Shown here: positions 1-6,709 of the stretch, in pieces
Numbering within the stretch: position 1 is the first letter of the stretch
Layout: each line of letters starts with the position of its first letter
From: CAVXAE01 sp044225565
Lineage (GTDB): Bacteria > Pseudomonadota > Gammaproteobacteria > Steroidobacterales > Steroidobacteraceae
DNA: 10,076 bases
Direction of reading: 5' to 3'
Assembly: GCA_044225565.1 (NCBI GenBank)
Contig: JBGAIL010000168.1
Coordinates: 1-10,076, forward strand
The notes under the pieces: generated by a model
The model's input: the letters and a program-made list of their open reading frames with translations, nothing else
What the model was told of the DNA's origin: nothing
Databases searched by the model: none
Program-made: the position numbers and the translations under genes

Positions 1-1140
1 AGGGGCGAAGGTCAACCCCCGGTCTTCCGCCCGTGTCCCGTCCACCCGGACCGCCTTTTCCGCGATTTTCCGGCTGGCTTCCGAGGTGCTGGCGGCCAGG
101 CCGGCCTCCTTGAGCACGTTCGGGAGCTTGATGCCGGCGGCATCCACGTAAACCGTCAGGAGCGGCAGGTCCGTGGGCAGCTCTCCCTCAGAAAAGCGGG
201 AAATGAACTCCCTTTGCTCCTTTTCGGCGGCCGCCCGGTCGTGGAAGCGGGCCACGATCTCCTGGGCGAGCTCGAATTTCACGTCCCGGGGGTTGCGCCC
301 ATCGGCCACCTGCTGCCGCAGCGCCGTGATATCGGTGAGTGGGCGGAAGCTCAGCAGCTCGAAGTACCGCCACATGAGCTCGTCCGAAATGCGCATGAGC
401 TTGCCGAACATCTCGCGCGGCGGCTCGGCGATGCCCACGTAGTTGTTCAGGGATTTGGACATCTTGTTGACGCCGTCGAGCCCCTCGAGCAGCGGCACGG
501 TCATCACCACCTGCGGCTCCTGCCCGCTCGCCTGCTGCAGCTGGCGGCCGACGAGCAGGTTGAATTTCTGGTCGGTGCCACCGAGCTCCACGTCCGCCTC
601 GAGCGCCACCGAGTCGTAGCCCTGCACCAGCGGGTACAGGAACTCGTGCAAACCGATGGGCTCGCCCTTCTCGTAGCGCTTCTCGAAATCGTCGCGCTCG
701 AGCATGCGTGCGACGGTGTGCTTGCCCGCGATCTCGATGAGCTGCGCGGCGCCCATCGAGCCGAACCAGCGCGAGTTGAAATCCACGCGCGTGCGTTGCG
801 GATCGAGGATCTTGAACACCTGTTGCTCGTACGTTCGCGCGTTCGCCTGCACTTCCTCGGTGGTGAGCGGCGGGCGCGTGGTGTTGCGGCCCGTGGGATC
901 GCCGATGCGGCCCGTGAAATCGCCGATGAGGAAGATGACGTCGTGGCCGAACTGCTGGAACTGCCGCATCTTGTTGAGCAGCACGGTGTGGCCCAGATGC
1001 AGGTCCGGCGCGGTGGGATCGAATCCCGCCTTGATGCGCAGCGGCCGCCCCTTGCGCAGTTTCTGCGTGAGCTCCACCTTGCTGAGCACTTCGCGGGTGC
1101 CGCGCTCGAGCTCGGCCAGCTGGGTATCGAAATCAGTCAT
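1..1140 (-). CDS. tyrS: Tyrosyl-tRNA synthetase, 3' end cut by the window
   Basis: This enzyme charges tRNA-Tyr with tyrosine in the cytoplasm (class I aminoacyl-tRNA synthetase). The frame starts at ATG 1140 (MTDFDTQLAELERG) and stays open for 380 codons to base 1. The HIGH-type motif reads HLGH at about residues 48-51, after DPTAPDL. The KMSKS loop is intact at residues 226-230, after LLEGLDGVN. From about residue 333 an S4 RNA-binding domain begins (GIKLPNVLKEAGLAASTSEA). HLGH, KMSKS and the C-terminal S4 domain fit the roughly 400-residue TyrRS type (TyrZ-like) found in pseudomonads, so about 20-30 residues should be missing beyond the window. A GGGA stretch lies just upstream of the start. 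The gene is divergent from the M23 peptidase gene. No T-box or leader structure is apparent in the 120-bp gap. The identification is very secure; the type assignment is from motif pattern and length. Confidence 0.96.
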   Translation of the reverse strand, partial: MTDFDTQLAELERGTREVLSKVELTQKLRKGRPLRIKAGFDPTAPDLHLGHTVLLNKMRQFQQFGHDVIFLIGDFTGRIGDPTGRNTTRPPLTTEEVQANARTYEQQVFKILDPQRTRVDFNSRWFGSMGAAQLIEIAGKHTVARMLERDDFEKRYEKGEPIGLHEFLYPLVQGYDSVALEADVELGGTDQKFNLLVGRQLQQASGQEPQVVMTVPLLEGLDGVNKMSKSLNNYVGIAEPPREMFGKLMRISDELMWRYFELLSFRPLTDITALRQQVADGRNPRDVKFELAQEIVARFHDRAAAEKEQREFISRFSEGELPTDLPLLTVYVDAAGIKLPNVLKEAGLAASTSEASRKIAEKAVRVDGTRAEDRGLTFAP

Positions 1141-1260
1141 AACGTCCCGATCCGTTGTGAAATCGCTTGCAGAAAGGCGGTCGCGACGGGACTTACGCAT
1201 TGACCCCTGCTTCCGCCCTCGGTTAGCTTGCCGCCTTCCGACGCGACATAAGTGTAGTCG
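1141..1260. promoter_or_regulatory. Divergent intergenic region between tyrS and the M23 peptidase gene
   Basis: This 120-bp gap must hold promoters for both flanking genes. On the plus strand, TTGACC at 1200-1205 matches the sigma-70 -35 box at five of six positions. TAGCTT at 1224-1229, 18 bp downstream, is only a weak -10 box (three of six). Transcription from it would begin about 25 bp before the peptidase ATG. No comparably clear promoter was seen for tyrS on the minus strand. There is no good Shine-Dalgarno sequence before the peptidase ATG at 1261. The promoter call is inferred from sequence similarity only. Confidence 0.3.
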
Positions 1261-2571
1261 ATGCGCAGAGCTTCCCGTCCCGCCCTGAGAAGGCTCCTCG
1301 AGTCCAAGGCCACCTGGCTCGGCGCGCTCGCGCTCGCCGTATGCGGCTGGGCCTGGGTCCGCGGCGAGCCGCAACCCGCTCCCGCGCACCATGCTGAAGT
1401 GGCACGCGAGCCGGAGATGGTGCCCGCTCCGCTGCCCACGGTCGAGCCCGCGCCGATACAGGCTGCCTCGCTGGGGGCCGCGACCATCGAGGTGATCGTC
1501 AGCCGCAACGATACGCTGGACAGGATCTTCCGCCGCCTGAAGCTGGACCTCGCCGACCTCGCCTCGCTCCGCGGCCTCCCCGGCATCAAGGCCGGCCTCG
1601 ACCGGCTTCGCCCTGGCGAAGCACTCACGCTCCTGCATCGCGATGGCTCCCTGTTCGGTTTCGAGCGCCAGTTGAGCCCGAGCGAGCGCCTGAAAGTCAC
1701 GCGCGAGGACGATGGCTTCAAGGCGGACGTGGTGGAGAATCCGCTCGAGATCCGCGAGCGCACCATCCGCGGCGTCATCGACAGCTCGCTGTTCGAGGCG
1801 GTCACGACCGCCGGCGCTCACGACCAGACCGCAGTCGCGCTCGCCGAGCTCTTCGGCTGGGACATCGACTTCGTGCTCGATATCCAGCCCGGCGACTCGT
1901 TCATCGTCACTTACGAGGAGATCGAGCAGGACGGCGAGTACGTGAAGGACGGCCCCATCCTCGCGGCCTCGTTCGTCAACCAGGGCAAGGAATACCGGGC
2001 CGTCCGCTACACGGACCCGGACGGCGGCATGCGCTACTACACGCCGGAAGGCAAGAGCGTCTACAAGGCTTTCCTGCGCGCGCCACTGCAATTCACGCGC
2101 GTCAGCTCACGCTTCAACATGTCGCGGCGCCATCCCATTCTCAACACCATTCGCGCGCACAAGGGTGTCGACTACGCCGCGCCGACGGGCACTCCCGTGC
2201 GCGCCGCTGGTGATGGCCGCGTTCGCTTCGTGGGCGTGAAGGGCGGTTACGGCAACGTGCTCGAAATCGATCACGGCCGTGGCATCGTCACCCGCTACGG
2301 GCACCTATCACGCTTCGTCAAAGGCACTCGGGTGGGCCAGCGGGTGAGTCAGGGCTCTGTCGTGGCGTACGTGGGCATGTCCGGGCTCGCGACGGGGCCG
2401 CACCTGCACTACGAATACCAGGTGAACGGCGTGTTCAAGAACCCGCAGTCGATCAAGGTGGCGGAAGTGAAGTCGATCGATCCGCGCTGGATGGAAGACT
2501 TCCGGACGAAGTCCGGTCCGCTGCTCGCCTCGCTGGAGATCCCGCTGGGGGCGGCGCTGGTGTCGCGCTGA
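1261..2571 (+). CDS. M23 family peptidoglycan DD-metalloendopeptidase (MepM/OapA-like)
   Basis: This is a predicted zinc endopeptidase that cuts peptide cross-links of peptidoglycan in the periplasm. The 436-residue protein has a basic N-terminus and one hydrophobic segment at about residues 18-32 (WLGALALAVCGWAWV), probably a signal anchor. Residues about 75-125 look like the LysM-like/OapA region of E. coli MepM (VSRNDTLDRIFRRL, LRPGEALTLL). A middle domain (about 130-265) precedes the C-terminal LytM/M23 domain. All metal and catalytic residues are visible: H300 and D304 in HKGVD, H348 in RYGHLS, and H381/H383 in PHLHYE, so it should be active rather than an EnvC/NlpD-type activator. The length matches MepM (about 440). 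Its place beside tyrS and erpA matches my recollection of the P. aeruginosa PA0665-PA0668 region, but no anmK lies between it and erpA here. The stop is only 4 bp from the convergent erpA stop. Confidence 0.93.
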   Translation: MRRASRPALRRLLESKATWLGALALAVCGWAWVRGEPQPAPAHHAEVAREPEMVPAPLPTVEPAPIQAASLGAATIEVIVSRNDTLDRIFRRLKLDLADLASLRGLPGIKAGLDRLRPGEALTLLHRDGSLFGFERQLSPSERLKVTREDDGFKADVVENPLEIRERTIRGVIDSSLFEAVTTAGAHDQTAVALAELFGWDIDFVLDIQPGDSFIVTYEEIEQDGEYVKDGPILAASFVNQGKEYRAVRYTDPDGGMRYYTPEGKSVYKAFLRAPLQFTRVSSRFNMSRRHPILNTIRAHKGVDYAAPTGTPVRAAGDGRVRFVGVKGGYGNVLEIDHGRGIVTRYGHLSRFVKGTRVGQRVSQGSVVAYVGMSGLATGPHLHYEYQVNGVFKNPQSIKVAEVKSIDPRWMEDFRTKSGPLLASLEIPLGAALVSR

Positions 2572-2575
2572 AGCG

Positions 2576-2941
2576 CTAGACGGCGAACGAAGACCCGCAA
2601 CCGCAAGTGGTCGAGGCGTTCGGGTTGCGGATCACGAACTGCGCCCCTTCGAGGCCTTCGCGGTAATCGATCTCGGCCCCGGAGAGGTACTGCACGCTCA
2701 TCGGGTCCACCAGCAGCTTCACGCCCTGGTTCTCAACGCAGGTGTCGCCTTCCTGCAGCTGCTCGTCGAACTCGAAGCCGTACTGCAGCCCGGAGCAACC
2801 CCCACCCTGCACGTAGACCCGCAGCATCAGGTTCGGATTGCCCTCGCCCCGGATGAGATCCCCCACCTTGCGGGCCGCCGCGTCCGTGAAGACGAGGCCG
2901 GTATCGTTCGCCAGGGCGTTTTCGGCTGTCATGGTATCCAT
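2576..2941 (-). CDS. erpA: Iron-sulfur cluster insertion protein ErpA
   Basis: This is an A-type carrier that receives Fe-S clusters from the Isc/Suf machinery and hands them to apo-proteins such as the isoprenoid enzymes IspG/IspH. The 121-residue protein is nearly colinear with E. coli ErpA (114 aa). It shows LVFTDAAARKV, NPNLMLRVYVQGGGCSGLQYG, VDPMSVQYL and the C-terminal TTCGCGSSF. The three cluster-binding cysteines are C49, C113 and C115; C68 is additional. Two starts are possible: ATG 2941 (MDTM) and ATG 2932 (MTAEN). Neither has a strong Shine-Dalgarno sequence, although GGATACC precedes the second. It is the last gene of the rppH operon, 14 bp after the bactofilin stop. The IscA/ErpA family is certain; ErpA rather than IscA is supported by the NPNLMLRVYVQGGGCSG and CGCGSSF wording. 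Confidence 0.96.
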   Translation of the reverse strand: MDTMTAENALANDTGLVFTDAAARKVGDLIRGEGNPNLMLRVYVQGGGCSGLQYGFEFDEQLQEGDTCVENQGVKLLVDPMSVQYLSGAEIDYREGLEGAQFVIRNPNASTTCGCGSSFAV

Positions 2942-2955
2942 GTATGGGGGCGAGT

Positions 2956-3354
2956 TTAGGATGCGGAAGCCCCGGCTGCCACCGGTGCGGCCGCCGGCGG
3001 CACCTGCACCAGCTTGCCCCGGATCTGTGCCCCCAGGCTCATCTCGATGACCCCGTAACTCACATTGCCCTGCACCCGCGCCTGCGCGCCGAGCACCACC
3101 CGGCCGCAGGCCCGGATGTCGCCCTTCACCACGCCGTTCAGCACGACATGGGTGGCCTGGACCGCCCCCTCGATGCAGCCCTGCTCGCTCACGGAAAGCG
3201 TGGACTCGGCCTCGAGCGGGGCCCTGACGTTCCCGGCCACCCGGCCGTCGATGTGCAGGCCTCCGGAGAACTCGATGTCGCCCTGCACCTTCACCGTGGG
3301 GCCGATGAGGGTCTCGATCCGGGGGGGCTTGGGCTTCGAAGCGCGGCCGAACAT
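2956..3354 (-). CDS. Bactofilin (polymer-forming cytoskeletal protein)
   Basis: Bactofilins self-assemble into nucleotide-independent filaments that often sit under the inner membrane and position cell-wall enzymes. This 132-residue protein has a short basic/proline N-terminal tail (MFGRASKPKPPRIETLIGPT). A right-handed beta-helix core follows at about residues 18-112, with the typical repeats VQGDIEFSGGLHIDGRVAGNV, VVLNGVVKGDI, VVLGAQARVQGNVSY and MSLGAQIRGKL. A Pro/Ala-rich C-terminal tail ends the protein. Its size and layout are standard for the family. The start ATG 3354 lies 1 bp after the TAG of the upstream membrane coiled-coil gene, so translation is probably coupled. The neighbouring M23 endopeptidase suggests a role in wall remodelling by analogy with Helicobacter CcmA and the Csd peptidases. 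That link is inferred, not shown. Confidence 0.92.
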   Translation of the reverse strand: MFGRASKPKPPRIETLIGPTVKVQGDIEFSGGLHIDGRVAGNVRAPLEAESTLSVSEQGCIEGAVQATHVVLNGVVKGDIRACGRVVLGAQARVQGNVSYGVIEMSLGAQIRGKLVQVPPAAAPVAAGASAS

Positions 3355-3355
3355 G

Positions 3356-4087
3356 CTACTTGTCGACGCTCCACAGAAAGGTCTGGGTCAGCGGAGTCAC
3401 TCCCTTGCGGCTCGAGCGCAGCTCGATGGTGAGCCGCTCCGCCTGGAAGCCGGACGGTAGCGCGATTTCCTGGTCGAAATTCTCGAAGTAGCGAAAAGTG
3501 ATGGGTAGCTCACGTTGCCGGTCCGGCATGAGCTCGGACATATTCAGGGTCTTCGCGGTGCCCGCCGATTCGCCGTCCACGCTCAGGCGGATGGAGCCAT
3601 TCACCACGTCGTCCGGACGGCCGGCGCGCACCAGGGACACCCTCACACGATATCGCCCTGCCACACTTCCCGGCGAAATGCGCGGCTGCTGCAGCTTCAC
3701 CCCGAGTGCAGGCGTCGAGTTCTGCTCCACGATGCCCTGATAGAACGCGAGCTCCTGAGCCTGCCGCGCCACCTGCGCCTGCAGATCTCCGATGGTGCGC
3801 GCCACTTCCGCCTGCTCGCGCGCGCGGCCAACGCGCACCGTATCCAGCTCCGCGAGTTTCGTACGCAGATCGCGGTTGACCTTCTCCAAACGCTCCCCTG
3901 CGACGCGACTTTCCACACGCTGCTGCGCGACGGCGAGCCGATCGTAGCCGGCGTCGTAGCGCCCCCATTCGTACGTCACGTACAGAACGAGGCCGACGAG
4001 CAGCGTTACGATGCCGATGAGCACCAGCCTTCGCCATGGCGCATGCGTGCGGATCACCAGGCTCTTGCTGCGAATCGTCTTGCTCAT
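3356..4087 (-). CDS. Single-pass membrane coiled-coil protein, DUF6776-like
   Basis: The function is unknown. I chose ATG 4087 (MSKTIRSKSLVIRTHAPWRR), which gives 243 residues and an ATGA overlap with the rppH stop. A longer reading from 4150 would start inside rppH and add 21 residues with no membrane or domain character. Visible features are a basic cytoplasmic N-terminus and one transmembrane helix at about residues 21-38 (LVLIGIVTLLVGLVLYV). A long charged heptad-like coiled coil spans about 48-118, and a C-terminal half with beta character (YRVRVSLVRAGRPDDVVNGSIRLSV is split across it) resembles a small periplasmic domain. I recall that a protein of this layout (DUF6776) commonly sits before bactofilin and erpA in pseudomonads, and the family name rests on that memory. 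It may anchor or organise bactofilin at the membrane; this is inference from adjacency. Confidence 0.8.
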   Translation of the reverse strand: MSKTIRSKSLVIRTHAPWRRLVLIGIVTLLVGLVLYVTYEWGRYDAGYDRLAVAQQRVESRVAGERLEKVNRDLRTKLAELDTVRVGRAREQAEVARTIGDLQAQVARQAQELAFYQGIVEQNSTPALGVKLQQPRISPGSVAGRYRVRVSLVRAGRPDDVVNGSIRLSVDGESAGTAKTLNMSELMPDRQRELPITFRYFENFDQEIALPSGFQAERLTIELRSSRKGVTPLTQTFLWSVDK

Positions 4088-4656
4088 GAGCGCTTGCGGA
4101 CCGTCCCGCGCGTGGCGTTTTTCGCAGAGGTCGTGACCTCGTCCCACCACGAAGGCCGGGAGGGGGGCGCACCGCCCGGAAACGCGAAGGCGGCGAGCTG
4201 ATCCAGCGCGTGGCTGTATACGTCGCGCTTGAAGTAGATCACCGAGCGCACCGGCTCCCAGTAGTCCACCCAGCGCCAGCGGTCGAATTCGGGTTCGGCC
4301 GTCTGCGTGAGGTCGAAGCGAACGTCGTCACGCGCCACCTGGAACAGGAACCACCGCTGCTTCTGCCCGATGCAGAGCGGCTGCTGATGGCGCCTTACGT
4401 AACGCGGGGGCAGGCGATATCGCAGCCAGTCCGAGGTGCTGCCCACGAGCGTGACATCCGCGGAGGTGAGACCCACCTCTTCCTGCAGCTCGCGATAAAC
4501 GGCCTCTTCGGGCTGCTCGCCGGCCCGCAAGCCTCCCTGCGGAAACTGCCAGCCACGCCCGCCCAGGCGCCGGCCGAGGAACACCTGCCCACCAGCCCGC
4601 ATCAGCACGATACCGACGTTGGTGCGATAGCCCTCGTTGTCGATCACGTCCACCAT
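4084..4656 (-). CDS. rppH: RNA pyrophosphohydrolase RppH (Nudix)
   Basis: RppH removes pyrophosphate from the 5' end of mRNAs and so triggers 5'-end-dependent decay by RNase E. The start is taken at ATG 4656 (MVDVIDNEGYRTNVGIVL), which aligns with E. coli RppH (MIDDDGYRPNVGIV). The open frame continues upstream to 4830 without family resemblance and would run antisense through the neighbouring permease gene. The Nudix box G-x5-E-x7-REL-x-EE-x-GL is complete at residues 41-63, beginning at the second-last G of FPQGG. Other family blocks are present: WLRYRLPPRYVR, CIGQKQRWFLFQ, EFDRWRWVDYWEPV and IYFKRDVY. The protein has 190 residues against 176 in E. coli; the extra is a C-terminal tail ending in basic residues (TRGTVRKRS). 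It heads the operon rppH - membrane coiled-coil gene - bactofilin - erpA, an uncommon setting, since rppH is usually near ptsP in proteobacteria. Confidence 0.93.
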   Translation of the reverse strand: MVDVIDNEGYRTNVGIVLMRAGGQVFLGRRLGGRGWQFPQGGLRAGEQPEEAVYRELQEEVGLTSADVTLVGSTSDWLRYRLPPRYVRRHQQPLCIGQKQRWFLFQVARDDVRFDLTQTAEPEFDRWRWVDYWEPVRSVIYFKRDVYSHALDQLAAFAFPGGAPPSRPSWWDEVTTSAKNATRGTVRKRS

Positions 4657-4713
4657 GGCGAGGGGAGTCTGCCACAAGGCTTGCGGCTCATAGCGCCCTG
4701 ATAAGCTAGCCCG

Positions 4714-5697
4714 ATGTCCAAACCCTTGATCCTGGGGCGACTGCTCACGCTGCTCGCATTGGCCGCGGCGGTATTCGTCGCCGCTCTGTTCATCGGCAGC
4801 TCCGGCATCTCGGTAGACCAGACGCTGCACGCCCTCACGTCCGGCACAGACGATGCGGCGCGGGCCGTGATCGTGGAAGTACGATTGCCAAGGCTGCTCG
4901 CCGCCTTCGGAGTAGGTGGATTGCTGGCCGTGGCCGGCGTGCTTCTGCAGGCCCTGTTCCGTAATCCGCTGGCGGACCCTTATGTGCTCGGGGTCTCCGG
5001 AGGCGCGGCAGTCGGCGCGCTGCTCGCGATGCTCGCTGGGGCGGGAGTGGCGCTTATTCAGTCGTCCGCCGTAGCGGGTGCCATTGCTGCAGTTGCCGTT
5101 GTGTACCTGCTCGCGCGCGGAGGTGGCACATCGCGCCTTCTGCTCACCGGCGTGGTCTTGGCCAGCGCCTGCGGAGCGCTGATCAGCATATTGCTCGCGG
5201 TAGCAGATTCGGTGCGCTTGCGCGGCATGGTGTTCTGGCTGGCGGGAGACCTCGGCTGGGCCCAGAGCCCTGCGCTGAGCATGCTCGCGACCGTGCTAGC
5301 CGTGGTGCTTGCGGTGCTGCTCGCGCGCCCGCTGAACGTGCTGGCCGCCGGAGAGTTGCGGGCACGCAGCGTCGGGCTGGACGTGGAGCGGTGGCGAACC
5401 GTGGTCTTCATTGCCTGCGCAACGCTGACCGCGCTGGCCGTGGTGAGCGCGGGCACGGTGGGATTCATCGGCCTGATCACCCCTCACGCGGTGCGGCTGA
5501 TGTTCCGGACCAGCGACCATCGCATCGTGGCGCCGGCAGCCGCGCTGCTCGGCGGCACGCTGCTCGCCGCGGCGGATGTCGTCGCGAGAATTGCCGCGAG
5601 CCCGAGACAGTTGCCGGTGGGGGCGATCATGGCTCTGGTCGGAGCACCGCTGTTCATCTCGCTGCTGAGGCAGCGCGCGCATGCCACCGTCAGCTGA
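4714..5697 (+). CDS. FecCD/BtuC-family ABC transporter permease (cobalamin or iron chelate)
   Basis: This is an inner-membrane permease of a type II ABC importer that moves vitamin B12, haem or ferric-siderophore from a periplasmic binding protein into the cell. The 327-residue protein is strongly hydrophobic throughout, with roughly nine to ten membrane segments. Family landmarks are VRLPRLLAAFGVGG (residues 57-69), GVLLQALFRNPLADPYVLGVSGGA (split around 76-98), and the ATPase-contacting GFIGLITPHAVRL (250-262). LPVGAIMALVGAPLFISLL closes the C-terminus. The ATG at 4714 puts a basic-to-hydrophobic N-terminus (MSKPLILGRLLTLL) in the usual place. It is divergent from rppH, with a 57-bp gap and no convincing promoter. 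No binding-protein gene is adjacent, and the likely ATPase partner is at 8846. Substrate cannot be read from sequence alone; BtuC-like wording makes cobalamin slightly favoured. Confidence 0.9.
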   Translation: MSKPLILGRLLTLLALAAAVFVAALFIGSSGISVDQTLHALTSGTDDAARAVIVEVRLPRLLAAFGVGGLLAVAGVLLQALFRNPLADPYVLGVSGGAAVGALLAMLAGAGVALIQSSAVAGAIAAVAVVYLLARGGGTSRLLLTGVVLASACGALISILLAVADSVRLRGMVFWLAGDLGWAQSPALSMLATVLAVVLAVLLARPLNVLAAGELRARSVGLDVERWRTVVFIACATLTALAVVSAGTVGFIGLITPHAVRLMFRTSDHRIVAPAAALLGGTLLAAADVVARIAASPRQLPVGAIMALVGAPLFISLLRQRAHATVS

Positions 5698-6709
5698 CGA
5701 CGTTCGGTGAGACGTCAATACGATTGCGCCCTGCGCTCTTCGCTCGATAGAGCGCCGCATCCGCTTCGGCGATGAGCCGGTCTGCAAGCACGCGATAGTC
5801 CCTGGTGTTCTGTGCCGGCGACGCCGCTGCAACACCGATTGACAGCGTGATCCTCTCCGTAACGCCCGGCGCCACGACGATTCCTTCATTGCGCACAGCA
5901 TTCAGCACACGCGCGGCGAGCTTCTCACCATCCGCAATGGTGCCTTGGGGAAGTACGATGGCGAACTCGTCGCCACCGAACCGCGCTCCGGTATCGCTGA
6001 CGCGCATCTGCGCGTCGATACGCCGCGCAACTTCGCGCAGCACGACATCGCCGGCCAGATGGCCGTGCTGGTCGTTGACGCGCTTGAAGTGATCCACGTC
6101 GATCATCAGGCAGGTGATGGGCTGCTTCGAGCGCTGCGCGCGTGCCAGCTCTTCACGCAAACGGGCATTGAGGTAGCGCCGGTTGTGGAAGCCCGTGAGG
6201 AAATCCGTGAACCCGCTGCGCAGCAGGCGCGCGCGATTGACGGCGTTTTCCAGACAGAACGCGGCCACGAGGCCCAGATGTGCCAGAAAATCGCTGGCCA
6301 GCTGCGGCATGAAGCGGCGGGGATCCGCGCTGGCGAACAGCAACACACCATCCAGCTGCTCACTGCGCCTCAGGGGGACCATGGCGACGCTACCACGCTC
6401 CGGCCCGCGCGGAGCCAGCCGCCCGTGCTCTGCCCTGCTGTACGGACCGAGCCAGGGCCGCTCGAGATTGGCGACCTGCGGCGCCATCGCCACGAGGGAG
6501 TCGACGAAGTGCACGTCCCGCAGCTCTTCGGGCATGGAGCCATCCACGGCGAGCAGATGACGCACTTCGTGCTGAGGGTCGTGCAAGGCGAGCGAGACGA
6601 CGTCGAGCTGGTGTGAGCTCTTCAGGCCGTGGATCAGCCGGTCCAGCAGCTCGTACAACGAGCGCGTGCGCAACAGCTCGAGCTCACGCTCCTGGGTCTT
6701 GCGCAGCAC
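5690..6709 (-). CDS. GAF-like (DUF484-type) plus GGDEF diguanylate cyclase, frameshifted at its 5' end
   Basis: This is a predicted cytoplasmic enzyme that makes cyclic di-GMP from two GTP. The frame opens at GTG 6709 (LRKTQERELELL) and gives 339 residues. A GAF-like/DUF484-type sensor region spans about residues 15-165, ending in SADPRRFMPQLASDFL. The GGDEF domain follows, with DFLTGFHNRR, MIDVDHFKRVNDQHGHLAGD, and the active-site GGDEF at residues 245-249. The inhibitory I-site RxxD is intact at R236-D239, five residues before GGDEF. No transmembrane segment is seen. The true start is probably ATG 6870, but an exact 35-bp tandem duplication at 6729-6798 shifts the frame between them. Removing one copy gives one continuous 381-residue protein. 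GTG 6709 has no good ribosome site, so expression of this body is doubtful. It lies downstream of tyrA and overlaps the permease stop by 8 bp, tail to tail. Confidence 0.88.
   Translation of the reverse strand: MLRKTQERELELLRTRSLYELLDRLIHGLKSSHQLDVVSLALHDPQHEVRHLLAVDGSMPEELRDVHFVDSLVAMAPQVANLERPWLGPYSRAEHGRLAPRGPERGSVAMVPLRRSEQLDGVLLFASADPRRFMPQLASDFLAHLGLVAAFCLENAVNRARLLRSGFTDFLTGFHNRRYLNARLREELARAQRSKQPITCLMIDVDHFKRVNDQHGHLAGDVVLREVARRIDAQMRVSDTGARFGGDEFAIVLPQGTIADGEKLAARVLNAVRNEGIVVAPGVTERITLSIGVAAASPAQNTRDYRVLADRLIAEADAALYRAKSAGRNRIDVSPNVVS

Noticed and set aside
214..1203. Long open frame on the plus strand (329 codons) across tyrS
   Set aside because: It is antisense to a clear TyrRS with HLGH, KMSKS and S4 motifs. 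The composition (His, Leu, Arg, Glu rich) is what a high-GC shadow frame gives.
2572..2577. AGCGCT palindrome between two convergent genes as a terminator
   Set aside because: It is only six bases with no longer stem and no T-run.
4088..4150. 21-codon upstream extension of the membrane coiled-coil gene
   Set aside because: It lies inside the rppH coding end, and the ATG at 4087 gives a standard ATGA overlap and a sensible basic N-terminus before the membrane helix.
4681..4707. Possible promoter TTGCGG / TAAGCT before the permease gene
   Set aside because: The spacing (15 bp) and the match to consensus are too poor, and the start of transcription would fall at or past the ATG.
4657..4830. 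58-codon upstream extension of rppH
   Set aside because: It would run antisense into the permease gene and has no family similarity. MVDVIDNEGYRTNVG at 4656 aligns with known RppH starts.
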